From: a virus
IMG/VR virus record: IMGVR_UViG_3300040811_000018
Location: 1 to 32,250 of that record
Strand: one strand, 5' to 3'
Length of the DNA stretch: 32,250 nt
Below, one piece after another: positions 7,699 to 15,272 of this stretch; the stretch's first letter is position 1, and the number at the start of each line of letters is the position of its first letter. A program made the translations under genes and the position numbers. The notes below the pieces were generated by a model. The model made no database searches. It was not told the DNA's origin and saw only the letters and a program-made list of their open reading frames with translations.

Positions 7699-8465
7699 TA
7701 CCAACTACCCCCTTCAGAGAACGGATTGTTTTCAGAGAAGTCGAGGAAAGCACCAAGCGATCCAGTGGAAGTTGTCTCTGTTTGAATATACTCGTTATTA
7801 GCAGTTGTTTTGATTGAGTCGATTCTATAATCTTCTGCGATAATATTAGAACCATCTTCTGAAATGAGAACGTCACCACTCTCCATAAGCAACTGGAAAT
7901 CTTGCATAACAGCAGAATGTGCTGTCTGAATGTCATCGATAGCGGCGATACCAGTATCAAGTTCTTCATGTGAATACTCAAAGAGTTCACACTTCAGATC
8001 ATACATCTGTAGTTCACCCATCTGATAGAATACAGACTCATCTTCTACGAACTTGACTTCAAACAATCCACCTGTAAGTGGGAAGTAGATGAGATCACCC
8101 TCCAATGGTCTTAGTATTGCATCACCATCGTCATCTGTAGTGACTTGTGTGTCATCAACTTCTTCTTGCCATCTTCTCTTTGCAACAGTGAATGTCATTT
8201 CATCACGAATCTCTACATTAAACTTAGACAAGAAGTCGCCTTCTCCTTCAAAGCCCTCAACATTTTTGATATACATTTCTAGTTCATATGCATCATCAAA
8301 CTTAGACAACACATCTTCACCAAAGAGATTATCCTCTTTGACGAGAGTTCTTGGAATATAATAACAGTCATATCCATACATTTTGATAGACTCAATGATC
8401 AAGTCTTCAAGTAGATTTTGCTGTCCAAAATGTGAATAATTATTAAAGTAGAGATTTGTCGCCAT
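7698..8465 (-). CDS. 14: Neck protein gp14
   Basis: Head-closure/neck protein that with gp13 forms the joint between portal and tail. Length 255 aa matches T4 gp14 (256 aa). Recognisable family segments are 'FNNYSHFGQQNLLEDLIIES' near the N-terminus, 'YYIPRTLVKEDNLFGED' (about 36-52), 'DEMTFTVAKRRW' (about 87-98) and 'LIYFPLTGGLFEVKFVED' (about 126-143). It starts seven bases after the gp13 stop with only a weak ribosome site, so it is probably translated by reinitiation after gp13. Confidence 0.95.
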   Translation of the reverse strand: MATNLYFNNYSHFGQQNLLEDLIIESIKMYGYDCYYIPRTLVKEDNLFGEDVLSKFDDAYELEMYIKNVEGFEGEGDFLSKFNVEIRDEMTFTVAKRRWQEEVDDTQVTTDDDGDAILRPLEGDLIYFPLTGGLFEVKFVEDESVFYQMGELQMYDLKCELFEYSHEELDTGIAAIDDIQTAHSAVMQDFQLLMESGDVLISEDGSNIIAEDYRIDSIKTTANNEYIQTETTSTGSLGAFLDFSENNPFSEGGSW

Positions 8466-8472
8466 TAGTCAT

Positions 8473-9216
8473 TTATCCAATCATGTCCATTACAGGCATA
8501 GAGAACTTAGAGATTATCTCTTCTTCTAGCCTTTTGATTTCTTCATCTGCTTCTGACCAGATTGTTTGACCGTTGAATGTTAGACCGCCGGGTAACTGCA
8601 TACCTTCAAACTTCTTGAGGTTCTCACCCCACTGACGCTTGAATAGTTGTGTACAATAACCACGCAACCAATAGTCACCCCATACTTGTGTGTATGTGTC
8701 TGGATCGATTACACGATAGCATTCGATAATGAGATACTCGCCGGCTGTTACTCTTGCTGACCAGTCCATATCGATGTATAGTCTATCCATGTGACGAGAG
8801 AAGCGTAGTGGTTGTTTACCCACAAAGATTTCTTCCATGAGAGCAATACGCTCCATAGAAGAGACATAGTTTTGAAACTGAGAATGCGCCCAGTCATAGA
8901 TTTCATTTAGAGTGATCTGATAGCGCAAGTTGAATAGATTGTTTGCGTTTAGTCCAGTTCCTACAGGAAACAGATTTACGACACCTGTGATTGTAGTTGG
9001 AATAGAGATGTATTCGTTTGTGATGTCAGATGCACTGACTTGATGCTTCAGAAAAGTTCTTTCGGTTCCATCAAAGTGATAGTCACGATAAAACTCTAGA
9101 GCGTCATCAATCCTATCTTGCATCTGATCTTCATCGATATTAATCTCAACTACTGGATGACCCAAACGGCGCAGACAGTATTTTTTTAGTTCTGTTCTTG
9201 AGCGAGGATTTGCCAT
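8473..9216 (-). CDS. 13: Neck protein gp13
   Basis: Neck/head-completion protein that binds the portal after packaging. At 247 aa it is shorter than T4 gp13 (309 aa), as I recall for marine relatives. The N-terminus 'MANPRSRTELKKYCLRRLG' followed by 'VEINIDEDQMQDRIDDALEF' is characteristic. The central part has 'LYIDMDWSARVTAGEYLIIE' and the C-terminal half 'YWLRGYCTQLFKRQWGENLKK'. It is the first gene of the gp13 to gp17 operon and is preceded by an exact late promoter box. The only Shine-Dalgarno-like sequence (GGAA, nine bases upstream) is buried in the 3' arm of an 11-bp hairpin. Confidence 0.94.
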   Translation of the reverse strand: MANPRSRTELKKYCLRRLGHPVVEINIDEDQMQDRIDDALEFYRDYHFDGTERTFLKHQVSASDITNEYISIPTTITGVVNLFPVGTGLNANNLFNLRYQITLNEIYDWAHSQFQNYVSSMERIALMEEIFVGKQPLRFSRHMDRLYIDMDWSARVTAGEYLIIECYRVIDPDTYTQVWGDYWLRGYCTQLFKRQWGENLKKFEGMQLPGGLTFNGQTIWSEADEEIKRLEEEIISKFSMPVMDMIG

Positions 9217-9220
9217 AGTT

Positions 9221-9254
9221 AATAGTTCCAGATTGTTTGATTTCTGGAACTATT
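9221..9254 (-). promoter_or_regulatory. Hairpin covering the gp13 ribosome site
   Basis: Perfect 11-bp inverted repeat: AATAGTTCCAG (9254-9244) and CTGGAACTATT (9231-9221) with a 12-base loop. The 3' arm ends four bases before the gp13 ATG and contains the only Shine-Dalgarno-like GGAA. The late promoter box overlaps the 5' arm, so RNA started there lacks most of that arm. There is no T-run after the stem, so it reads as a translation-control hairpin rather than a terminator. Confidence 0.65.
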
Positions 9255-9258
9255 TATA
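9251..9258 (-). promoter_or_regulatory. T4-type late promoter box for the gp13-gp17 operon
   Basis: Exact TATAAATA in the 53-base gap between the 1002-aa fibre gene and gp13. With T4 spacing the start would be near 9245, just at the end of the hairpin's 5' arm. Confidence 0.8.
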
Positions 9259-9269
9259 TGTTTTGTAAA

Positions 9270-12200
9270 CTATGATTTTTTCAACTCTTCGATTTCTGCT
9301 TTGAGTTCTTTGATTGATTCAACAAGAAGTCCAATCATGTTACCATAAGCAACTGTAAGCATACCTTCATCGGTCTCTTTTACGGCTGAAGGAAGAACTT
9401 TTTGAACATCTTGAGCAATCACACCAGTGCTTTCTCTTTTATCTTCATCATCTTTCCAGTTGAATGTGACACCTTTAAGTTGACTTACCTTTTCAAGAGC
9501 ATTTGGAATGACTTCAATGTTCTCTTTGAGTCTCTCATCTGACGAAGATGTTACATCACCAGTCACACTGATGCCTGTTGATGTTGTTTCCAGTTTTGTG
9601 CTTCCTTGATACCGCAGATAAACACTATTATAATTGTATTCCATCTGCGGGCGCCAAGTAGGAGAGGCGCCTACTGAAAGTGAAGCACTTGATATATTAA
9701 ACTGTCGCCAACCAGCGCTTTGACTCCATTCATCATGGAATATGTAACCGGCTTCCGTGCAGTTTTCATCAGTTATACCATTATTACCAACACGTATGTT
9801 AAAGTTTCCGTTACCATCGTTCCAAGTAATTGCGTGTTTGTCGTCCTCAAAATAAATGCCTTCATAACCACCAGAATCACCAATAACCATTGAACCGCTT
9901 TGTAAAGACAAGTTACCAGTTGAGTTAATCTGACCAGATACAGTGATATTACCCTCAACTACTAAATCTGCATTAGTACCTGATGAGCCGATAACAACGT
10001 CATTACCATTATCATATTGAAGATACAATGAACTACTGTTAATAGTTTTAATAGTTACATTATAAGAAGATGTTGAGCTATCAGTACCACCTACTGCAAT
10101 TTCACCGGCTCTTAATCCAGTAGAAAAGTCAATATAACCAGTTGCGGTATCATCAGCATCGCTACGAAGGAATGAACCACTACTAATACCATCAAGTAAA
10201 TCAGCATCTAAACCGGAGCCTGATCCATCGTTACCGGCGTGCCACACGGTATAATCTGTTCCGCTCACCCTTATCTGAAGCTGACCGTTTATGTTCTTTT
10301 TTAAATCCCAACTACCCCAGTTATCCTGCAAAAATCCATAAGAAGTGCCATCACCATATAGCTGAAATCCAAAAGTGCCATCACTTTCATGCATTGCAAA
10401 TCCAACTGCATTACCTCCAGAATTAATCCTGAAGTTTCGGTTACTGTCTTCCCAACCAGTAGTTCCCGCATTGTTATATGATGTAAAGTACTTATTGCCT
10501 TGTACACCATCCAACGTATCAGCATCTAGACCGGAGCCAGAACCATCGTTACCGGCATGCCAGATAGTATTGCCGTTATATGTAAATCCGGCACCATTGA
10601 CAAATTGAATAGTTCCGTCAGTATTGACTTTTAGCCTTTCGGTAGAAGTCGTACCTGACATGATACGAACACCTCTGCTTCCAGTTGTTCTTTGTGCTAA
10701 TGTTAACCAACCAGCATCAGCAACAAGAGTAATTCCTTCGGCGGTATATACATCGCTATCGGATGTTCCACGAATTAGAAAAAAACCAGCATCGGCTGCT
10801 CCATCACCAGAAGTACTCTTAGAAAATCTAAACCCAGAATAACCACCTGTTGGTGCCTTAAAGTCTAGATTGTAATTTGTTCTTGTTCCAGTATCAATAT
10901 CTTCCCATGCTTGTCTATAATAAGAACCTTGTTGTCCATCCAGCGTATCAGCATCTAGACCAGAACCTGAGCCATCAACTGTCTTAATCAGAGTAAGTAT
11001 TTCACTAGCACTTTGATCAGCCGTTGCACCACTCTCAATACCATCAAGTTTGCTACCGTCTGATGCTACATCTCTACCATCTACTGTGCCTGATACAGTA
11101 ATGTTGCCTGTGACATCCACGCCAGCGGCGGTGGTGGCGAGGTGAACAGTGCCGTCTGCCGGATAATATATTTTTACATCACTGCCTTTATTGCCCTGAA
11201 TATAATGTCCACCAACATCGTCCTGCAAGCGTAGGTCATTAGCCTGAATAAAAAGATTACCTGTTCCATAATCTTGAATATAAGATGCTGTACCACTATG
11301 ATAAAGACGCAAGTCAGACCCAGTACCAAAGTGTAATGGCACATTATCGCTGAAGACCAAAGCACCCGATGTCTTCGTATCTGCTGTATCGCTACGAAGG
11401 AACTGTGTGCTGTCAAGGCTGTCAAGTGTAGCGGCATTAATACCTGTACCAGAACTTGTCGTAATAGATACCGCATTAGAACTAAATGATCCAGAACCTG
11501 TAATGGCGCCTGTCAAAGTAATAGAAGCAGTAGCACCAAGTTTTTGTCCAATATTAGTTGCAGTTGTTGTAGCAAAGTTAGCATCATCACCTAAAGCAGC
11601 CGCTAGTTCATTCAATGTGTTGAGTGTACTTGGTGCAGAATCTACAAGATTAGATACTTCTGTACTAATCGCACTACGAATAGACGTATTCGTAGAAAGT
11701 AGATTTGATTCTATCTGATTAATCTTACTGTTTGTATTAGCAACATAAGAGTTAAGATTTGCAGTGATAGAAGAGTGTAGTGTCTGTGTATTTGCAACAG
11801 ACATGAAACTACCAATGGTGGTATCAAATGTACTACCATCGGCTGTGGCTATTCTTAGATTATTATTTGCAACTGTCCAAGATGTGCTAGAAACACCAGC
11901 AACTGTCGTATTTGAAATATTTGTAATACGACCATCTGCACCAACAGTAATGACTGGTACAAGAGAGCCGGAGCCAAATGTGCCTGTCGGTGTTCCAGTA
12001 GATGCTATATCAGTGCTGATAGAAAGCGTATTTGCACTAAAAGCAGTGGCACTTGCTGTGACATCTCCAGTCAATGCTACAGTAGCCGTTGCACCAAGTC
12101 TCGCATTGACAAGTGCTTGCGTATTTGCAACTGACATTGTATTTGCTGTAGTCGCTCTTAATGTCTGACCTGTGCCTTGATCAACAACAGCCGCCGCACG

Positions 12201-12278
12201 AACATTTGTACGATTTTCATCAAAAATGTTCGATACGCCAATCAAATCAGCAAAAAGTCTGGAACGAGACTTAGCCAT
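9270..12278 (-). CDS. Tail fibre protein with C-terminal S74 self-cleaving chaperone (1002 aa)
   Basis: Long repeat-rich fibre, presumably trimeric and host-binding. The N-terminal part (to about residue 260) carries 'VANTQTLHSSITANLNSY' and 'LNTLNELAAALGDDANF' repeats. The middle holds repeated 'GSGSGLDADTLDG' modules preceded by 'WHAGNDG' (about residues 420-680), typical of tail fibres. The C-terminus is a Peptidase S74 / endosialidase chaperone domain, 'SSSDERLKENI', predicted to cleave between S913 and D914 after trimerisation and release the last 89 residues, which end in a coiled coil (IKELKAEIEELKKS). AGGAG precedes the ATG and an exact late promoter lies just upstream. It sits immediately before gp13, where T4 has wac/12. 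The receptor target is unknown. Confidence 0.85.
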   Translation of the reverse strand: MAKSRSRLFADLIGVSNIFDENRTNVRAAAVVDQGTGQTLRATTANTMSVANTQALVNARLGATATVALTGDVTASATAFSANTLSISTDIASTGTPTGTFGSGSLVPVITVGADGRITNISNTTVAGVSSTSWTVANNNLRIATADGSTFDTTIGSFMSVANTQTLHSSITANLNSYVANTNSKINQIESNLLSTNTSIRSAISTEVSNLVDSAPSTLNTLNELAAALGDDANFATTTATNIGQKLGATASITLTGAITGSGSFSSNAVSITTSSGTGINAATLDSLDSTQFLRSDTADTKTSGALVFSDNVPLHFGTGSDLRLYHSGTASYIQDYGTGNLFIQANDLRLQDDVGGHYIQGNKGSDVKIYYPADGTVHLATTAAGVDVTGNITVSGTVDGRDVASDGSKLDGIESGATADQSASEILTLIKTVDGSGSGLDADTLDGQQGSYYRQAWEDIDTGTRTNYNLDFKAPTGGYSGFRFSKSTSGDGAADAGFFLIRGTSDSDVYTAEGITLVADAGWLTLAQRTTGSRGVRIMSGTTSTERLKVNTDGTIQFVNGAGFTYNGNTIWHAGNDGSGSGLDADTLDGVQGNKYFTSYNNAGTTGWEDSNRNFRINSGGNAVGFAMHESDGTFGFQLYGDGTSYGFLQDNWGSWDLKKNINGQLQIRVSGTDYTVWHAGNDGSGSGLDADLLDGISSGSFLRSDADDTATGYIDFSTGLRAGEIAVGGTDSSTSSYNVTIKTINSSSLYLQYDNGNDVVIGSSGTNADLVVEGNITVSGQINSTGNLSLQSGSMVIGDSGGYEGIYFEDDKHAITWNDGNGNFNIRVGNNGITDENCTEAGYIFHDEWSQSAGWRQFNISSASLSVGASPTWRPQMEYNYNSVYLRYQGSTKLETTSTGISVTGDVTSSSDERLKENIEVIPNALEKVSQLKGVTFNWKDDEDKRESTGVIAQDVQKVLPSAVKETDEGMLTVAYGNMIGLLVESIKELKAEIEELKKS

Positions 12279-12302
12279 TCGTTTCTCCTAATTGGTTTGT
12301 AC

Positions 12303-12310
12303 TATTTATA
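12303..12310 (-). promoter_or_regulatory. T4-type late promoter box for the 1002-aa fibre gene
   Basis: Exact TATAAATA followed by GTACAAA, the same 15 bases as at the gp20 promoter. It lies directly after the stop of the 115-aa gene, within the loop of a short 5-bp inverted repeat (TTGGT at 12317-12313, ACCAA at 12296-12292). Confidence 0.78.
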
Positions 12311-12658
12311 TTACCAAGAAGAAGGTGTCTTACCAACGATAGGCGGGTTAGCCATCTCATCAATCTTTGTGTCAAGCATTGTCTGTAGTTCAGCTTCTGT
12401 TTTGTCAAGTGACTCAAGAACCTTTTCTTTGCACCAGTCTTTTGTAACACTGTCAAATGCTACAAAGTTATCTGCATTAGCTTCACCAGCACTTGCTGTG
12501 CCGTACATTGATGTTGACAGGTAGTTGCCTTCATCGTCTTGTTCAGTGTCACTGACAGCAGTGATGCGCCAGTGAATAGTTTTGATTACGTCTGACAAAG
12601 CACCTTCGGTGGGGGCTGTGTCAAGTGTTGGGAAATCCCATGTGTATGTGTTAGCCAT
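12311..12658 (-). CDS. Small acidic phage protein (115 aa) between two fibre genes
   Basis: Begins MANTYTWDFPTLDTAPTEGA and ends NPPIVGKTPSSW; it is acidic, with a helical-looking C-terminal half (KEKVLESLDKTEAELQTMLD). The type is familiar from marine T4-like phages as a protein of unknown function, but I cannot assign a role. It starts 13 bases after the stop of the 850-aa fibre gene, with AGGAG seven bases before the ATG overlapping that junction, so it is co-transcribed with that fibre. A fibre assembly partner or a virion protein would fit the context; both are inference. Confidence 0.8.
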   Translation of the reverse strand: MANTYTWDFPTLDTAPTEGALSDVIKTIHWRITAVSDTEQDDEGNYLSTSMYGTASAGEANADNFVAFDSVTKDWCKEKVLESLDKTEAELQTMLDTKIDEMANPPIVGKTPSSW

Positions 12659-12671
12659 TTGGTTGCTCCTG

Positions 12672-15224
12672 TTAATTGGCTTCTAGTGCGGCTATACGAG
12701 CCTCAAGTTCTTGTATTGTCTTAACCAGCAATGGAACCAGCTTTGACTGGTCAATGCCCTGATAGACAGGATTGCCATCAGCGTCTACAGCGTCCTTTGT
12801 GCCTGTGATTGCTTCCGGCACAATGTCCTGCACCTCGTGGGCAAGGAAGCCATCTACTGTGGTGTCGGCGTCAGCAATAAAGTTAAAGCGAACAGGGTTC
12901 AGTTGCTTGAGGCGTGTGGTTGCATCCCAGTCTGCCGTTACATTTTCTTTAAGACGGTAATCTGAGGATGTGTTGTAGGATGTTGCAGAGGCATTTGTAA
13001 CTATTGTCCCCACAATGCCGTTTCCATTTATAAAACGAACTTGTGTGTGAGAGGCTGTCCCTGAATTTTCAAGGGCTACATTGACGGCATCAGCAGAATA
13101 GACCGACAGATAATAAGGCCCAGACACCGGAGAGGATGTCTGGTTTATCATTAGCTGGCCATTGCTGTCGAAGCGGGCGACTTCGCTAGGGCTACCTGAC
13201 CCTGTGTAAAATCGCAATGCGCCATTTTCAGCTTCAAGATTGAGGTTGTTTGGGCTTTCAATCGCATTATTTACACGGATGTCGCCTTCAACGTGTAGCT
13301 TATCACTAGGACTCGCAGTGCCGATGCCCACGTTACCACCTGTGTCTACAATAAGGTGACTATTTTGACCATTGGCACCAAGTAAAAGTTTATTACCACT
13401 ATTCGAATATACTCTACCACCAGAGCCTGTGCCTTGTAGTATAACTGCACCTGCACCAGTTTCTGTGACAGAAATAGCGGGGTTTGAACCTGCTTCAACG
13501 CTTAATTTATTAGATGGGCTTGTAGTTCCGATGCCCACCGAGCCACCCGATGTGATGGTCATTCTGTTTTGGTTAGCGGTTCCAAAGGATATTGGATAGC
13601 TTTGTGGAACAGTGACGTATGCAGAGTTGTTCGGTATTCCGTTTTGCGTAGAACCACTGTTGTTAAAGCCAAAGTAAGCGTTGGCAACGCCGCTTGCAGT
13701 GGCCATCAACCGGACGTTAGATGAAGTGTTGCTAGCCTCAATGTTACCGACAACATCTAGCGTTTCACTCGGACTCGTGGTCCCAATGCCCACGTTGCCA
13801 GCCGATGTTATTCTGAGGCGTTCTGTTGGGGATGAGTAAACACTACTAGAACTAGCCGCAGAGGTAGTTCTAAACACAAGATGTGCGCCTTCGTTATCAC
13901 CATCTGCTAATGCATTGATACCTGCAACACTATGCCCATCAGAAGCTGTAAATGATATGGCTCCGTAAGCCCCAGCAGAATTAGTTGTGCCTCTCTGAAG
14001 CTCAAGGATGGCATCACCGTAATCTTCCGCAATGTGCAACCTATTGGACGGCCCAGTAGTTCCCAGTCCAAGCCGCTGTGTCGAGGCATCCCAGAAGAAA
14101 CCTTGCGTGGTGTTGTCTGAGGCATACAGTGACACATCGCCGTTAGTAGCAAAAGTTGCGGTTCTACCGTTGTTTACCCTAAATTCTAAATTGTGGTTGC
14201 CATATGTATCAAGAATACCGCTTTGATTACCAACAGAGTAAGTGAGTTTAGTGCCGTATGTTCCATTGCTAGAGGTAGAAACACCATCAACCGTCAGCCC
14301 ATCAGCCGTCACAGTGCCAGTTACGTCAATGCCTGTAGAGGTGGTGGCGAGTTTTTTGGCGTTGTCGTAGTATAGGTCCACAGAACCGTTTAAGTTCATA
14401 GTAGCAAATTGTTCTGTGGATGAACCTAAAGTAATTTTTGCACCATTTGTCCACAAGAAAAGAGAACCAGTGCCAGTATCCTCAATGTAGCTGTGAGTTC
14501 CATTGTGATAAATCTGCAAGTCGGAGCCAGCACCGAAGATAGCCTTAGCATTATCACCGAACTGCAAATCTTCAGAACCTACAGTCCAGTAATCATTAGT
14601 TTCATTCCAAACAAACTCAACATTAGCCGAAGAACCTCTGTTGATAGCAATACCAGCATTTTGTGTTGGTGCTGTTGCACCACTTAGATTACTATTCAGT
14701 TTGATAGTATTATCCGCTAAGTTTATTGTCTCTGTGTTTACAGTAGTCGTTGTGCCAGAAACAGTCAAGTTACCAGATACAGTTAGATTTTCAGCAATCG
14801 TTATATTATCTGTAAGTTTACTACCATCTACAGAGTTAGAGGCGATAGTTGTAGATAGAGATACTGCATTAGAACTGAAAGCGGTAGAGCCGGCAGTTAC
14901 ATCACCAGTGATTTGAACTGTAGCAGTTGCACCTAATCTAGCATTAGCAAGAGCAACGGTGTTTGCTACTTGCATTCTATCTGAAACACTCGTATTAGTG
15001 TTTGCTAGTGCAGACTGAAAAACTGTGTTTGATGTAAATGTAGATGTAAGATATGAATTTGAAGCACCACCAGCACTTTCAATCGCACCAGTAGCGATAT
15101 GTGTTGATGTGATAGTGCCAGTAGTAATGGCATTATTTGCATGAAGTTTTGCGTTACTACCAAAGACGGTAGTGTCGCCGACATCTAAGCCATGTTTAGC
15201 GACAAATGGTTTTTTAGTTGCCAT
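12672..15224 (-). CDS. Tail fibre protein with divergent S74 chaperone (850 aa)
   Basis: Repeat-rich fibre. The N-terminal 200 residues share the 'NLTVSGTTTTVNTETINLAD' module and the 'FGAGSDLQIYHNGT' segment with the 1331-aa fibre. The middle has several 'VGIGTTSPS..L.V.G' repeats (about residues 470-670) and 'QGFFWDASTQRLGLG' (about 371-385). The C-terminus is an S74 chaperone of another sub-type: 'TSSDYRLKENVTADWDATTRL', then 'FLAHEVQDIVPEA', with predicted cleavage between S754 and D755 and a final coiled coil (TIQELEARIAALEAN). The region from about 12672 to 14640 is clearly richer in G+C than its neighbours (35 of 60 at 12781-12840 by hand count), suggesting acquired sequence. Its own late promoter lies at 15267. 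Confidence 0.85.
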   Translation of the reverse strand: MATKKPFVAKHGLDVGDTTVFGSNAKLHANNAITTGTITSTHIATGAIESAGGASNSYLTSTFTSNTVFQSALANTNTSVSDRMQVANTVALANARLGATATVQITGDVTAGSTAFSSNAVSLSTTIASNSVDGSKLTDNITIAENLTVSGNLTVSGTTTTVNTETINLADNTIKLNSNLSGATAPTQNAGIAINRGSSANVEFVWNETNDYWTVGSEDLQFGDNAKAIFGAGSDLQIYHNGTHSYIEDTGTGSLFLWTNGAKITLGSSTEQFATMNLNGSVDLYYDNAKKLATTSTGIDVTGTVTADGLTVDGVSTSSNGTYGTKLTYSVGNQSGILDTYGNHNLEFRVNNGRTATFATNGDVSLYASDNTTQGFFWDASTQRLGLGTTGPSNRLHIAEDYGDAILELQRGTTNSAGAYGAISFTASDGHSVAGINALADGDNEGAHLVFRTTSAASSSSVYSSPTERLRITSAGNVGIGTTSPSETLDVVGNIEASNTSSNVRLMATASGVANAYFGFNNSGSTQNGIPNNSAYVTVPQSYPISFGTANQNRMTITSGGSVGIGTTSPSNKLSVEAGSNPAISVTETGAGAVILQGTGSGGRVYSNSGNKLLLGANGQNSHLIVDTGGNVGIGTASPSDKLHVEGDIRVNNAIESPNNLNLEAENGALRFYTGSGSPSEVARFDSNGQLMINQTSSPVSGPYYLSVYSADAVNVALENSGTASHTQVRFINGNGIVGTIVTNASATSYNTSSDYRLKENVTADWDATTRLKQLNPVRFNFIADADTTVDGFLAHEVQDIVPEAITGTKDAVDADGNPVYQGIDQSKLVPLLVKTIQELEARIAALEAN
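14068..14112 (-). repeat. 45-base perfect repeat, copy 1 (in the 850-aa fibre gene)
   Basis: Identical over 45 bases to 17791-17835 in the 1331-aa fibre gene, same orientation and reading frame. It encodes 'TTQGFFWDASTQRLG'. Flanking DNA is similar but not identical. It could serve as a recombination site between fibre genes. Confidence 0.9.
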
Positions 15225-15259
15225 TAGAGTTCCCTATCCGTCTAATGCTTGTTTTGTAT

Positions 15260-15267
15260 TATTTATA
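15260..15267 (-). promoter_or_regulatory. T4-type late promoter box for the 850-aa fibre gene
   Basis: Exact TATAAATA followed by ATACAAA, 36 bases upstream of the ATG at 15224. A near copy (TATAAATC, 15277-15270) overlaps the stop of the preceding fibre gene and is probably not a separate promoter. Confidence 0.78.
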
Positions 15268-15272
15268 ACGAT

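Noticed and set aside
7699-7704. TTG start giving gp15 two extra residues
   Set aside because: The ATG at 7698 overlaps the gp14 stop and has a good Shine-Dalgarno; the TTG gives the family no better N-terminus.
10624-12168. Long plus-strand open frames opposite the fibre and DUF4815 genes
   Set aside because: They mirror the low-complexity minus-strand coding sequence, have no ribosome sites or family resemblance, and no plus-strand TATAAATA was found.
13025-13032. TATAAATG on the minus strand inside the 850-aa fibre gene
   Set aside because: One base off the late consensus, deep in a coding region with no gene start behind it.
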